From Selenomonas sp. WCT3 (GTDB lineage: Bacteria > Bacillota > Negativicutes > Selenomonadales > Selenomonadaceae), in NCBI GenBank assembly GCA_900100835.1, contig FNCM01000003.1:223802-287801 (forward strand): 64,000 bases of DNA, read 5' to 3'. The position numbers were made by a program, and so were the translations under genes. Each line of letters starts with the position of its first letter. Position 1 is the stretch's first letter. Below are positions 63,780-64,000 of this stretch, piece by piece. The notes under the pieces were generated by a model that saw nothing but the letters and a program-made list of their open reading frames with translations, ran no database searches and was not told the DNA's origin.

Positions 63780-64000
63780 ATGCGGCTAAATACAAGGTAT
63801 GTTTCTCTATCGGTGTTAGGATACCAAGGTTACGTTGCACACGCTTGTGGTTGTAATAATGAATGTATGCTTCAATCGAACGCATAAGTTCACACTTGCT
63901 GGTAAAACGTCTGCCGTAGTACATCTCCCGCTTAAGGATGCCCCAGAATCCTTCCATAGGACCGTTGTCAATGCAATGGGCTACACGGGACATGCTTTGT
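63778..64000 (-). CDS. IS3-family transposase, C-terminal part
   Basis: About 74 codons that continue off the right edge. The HCIDNGPMEGFWGILKREM, YIHYYNHKR and RNLGILTPIE motifs are the end of the DDE transposase of the IS150 group, including the final catalytic Glu (EGFWG). The ATG at 63993 is internal: the codons before it (Q-S) continue the family pattern. Confidence 0.9.
   Translation of the reverse strand, partial: QSMSRVAHCIDNGPMEGFWGILKREMYYGRRFTSKCELMRSIEAYIHYYNHKRVQRNLGILTPIEKHTLYLAA

Larger units (their letters stand above)
63703..64000 (-). mobile_element. 3' end of an IS3-family (IS150-like) insertion sequence
   Basis: The presumed terminal inverted repeat starts TGAACTGCTCCCCG at 63703, outside the transposase end. 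The element runs past the right edge of the window, so its other end and target duplication cannot be seen. Confidence 0.75.

Overview
The window looks like a chromosome segment of a Negativicutes bacterium, probably Selenomonas-like (inference). The reasons are strong AGGAGG ribosome sites with frequent GTG/TTG starts, a Firmicute-type T-box leader, yajC-secD-secF and miaB-mutS-mutL gene orders, many Cache/GGDEF/EAL signalling proteins and a carboxyltransferase of the oxaloacetate-decarboxylase type. Most genes are intact; only those at the two window edges are cut.

Layout. 1-9290 is an AT-rich accessory block read rightward: the tail of a large unknown protein, a cysteine desulfurase, a DUF262-HNH (SspE/GmrSD-like) protein, a PLD-nuclease/DEAD helicase, a 56-residue protein, a DndD/SMC-like ATPase and a 182-residue partner. 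It reads as a phosphorothioation-type or related anti-phage island whose sulfur-transfer genes would lie left of the window. 9430-12474 holds two leftward genes, an alanine/sodium symporter and the carboxyltransferase. 12856-19615 holds mixed housekeeping genes (YjiH transporter, CAP protein, D-amino acid aminotransferase, ACT and UPF0210 pair, endonuclease III, acetyltransferase). 19672-21933 is a tyrosine-type T-box followed by aroF-tyrA. 22023-27240 holds UPF0158, an exported degenerate family II pyrophosphatase, pncB, aroE and an exported nucleoside-hydrolase-like protein.

27462-34907 is an unusual signalling operon: a response regulator, an AGCS transporter fused to an extracytoplasmic substrate-binding domain, a dCache hybrid kinase and a REC-GGDEF diguanylate cyclase. 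35075-40428 is tgt, yajC, a folate cyclo-ligase, a SpoIIE-type phosphatase, a small P-loop protein, secD and secF. 40527-42726 is a TPM protein and an orphan trpB. 42876-47083 is a Fur-box promoter, a possible small RNA, and a second response regulator plus hybrid kinase, this time with a FIST sensor. 47146-49516 is a feruloyl-esterase-like hydrolase divergent from PadR, then an oxidoreductase. 50101-50622 is a five-tRNA operon with a duplicated Gly-Cys unit. 50680-54563 is a double-SBP GGDEF/EAL protein and a zinc-ribbon protein. 54580-61308 is miaB-mutS-mutL-methyltransferase. The right end holds a TauE/SafE permease, a Cache-HAMP-GGDEF cyclase and the 3' end of an IS3-family element.

The most interesting points are the transporter/SBP-fusion signalling operon and its FIST-based paralogue, the mixed defence island, the secreted pyrophosphatase-like protein with lost metal ligands, the Fur-box/small-RNA candidate, and TGACNNGTCA repeat clusters that appear between genes and also in frame inside the mutL linker.
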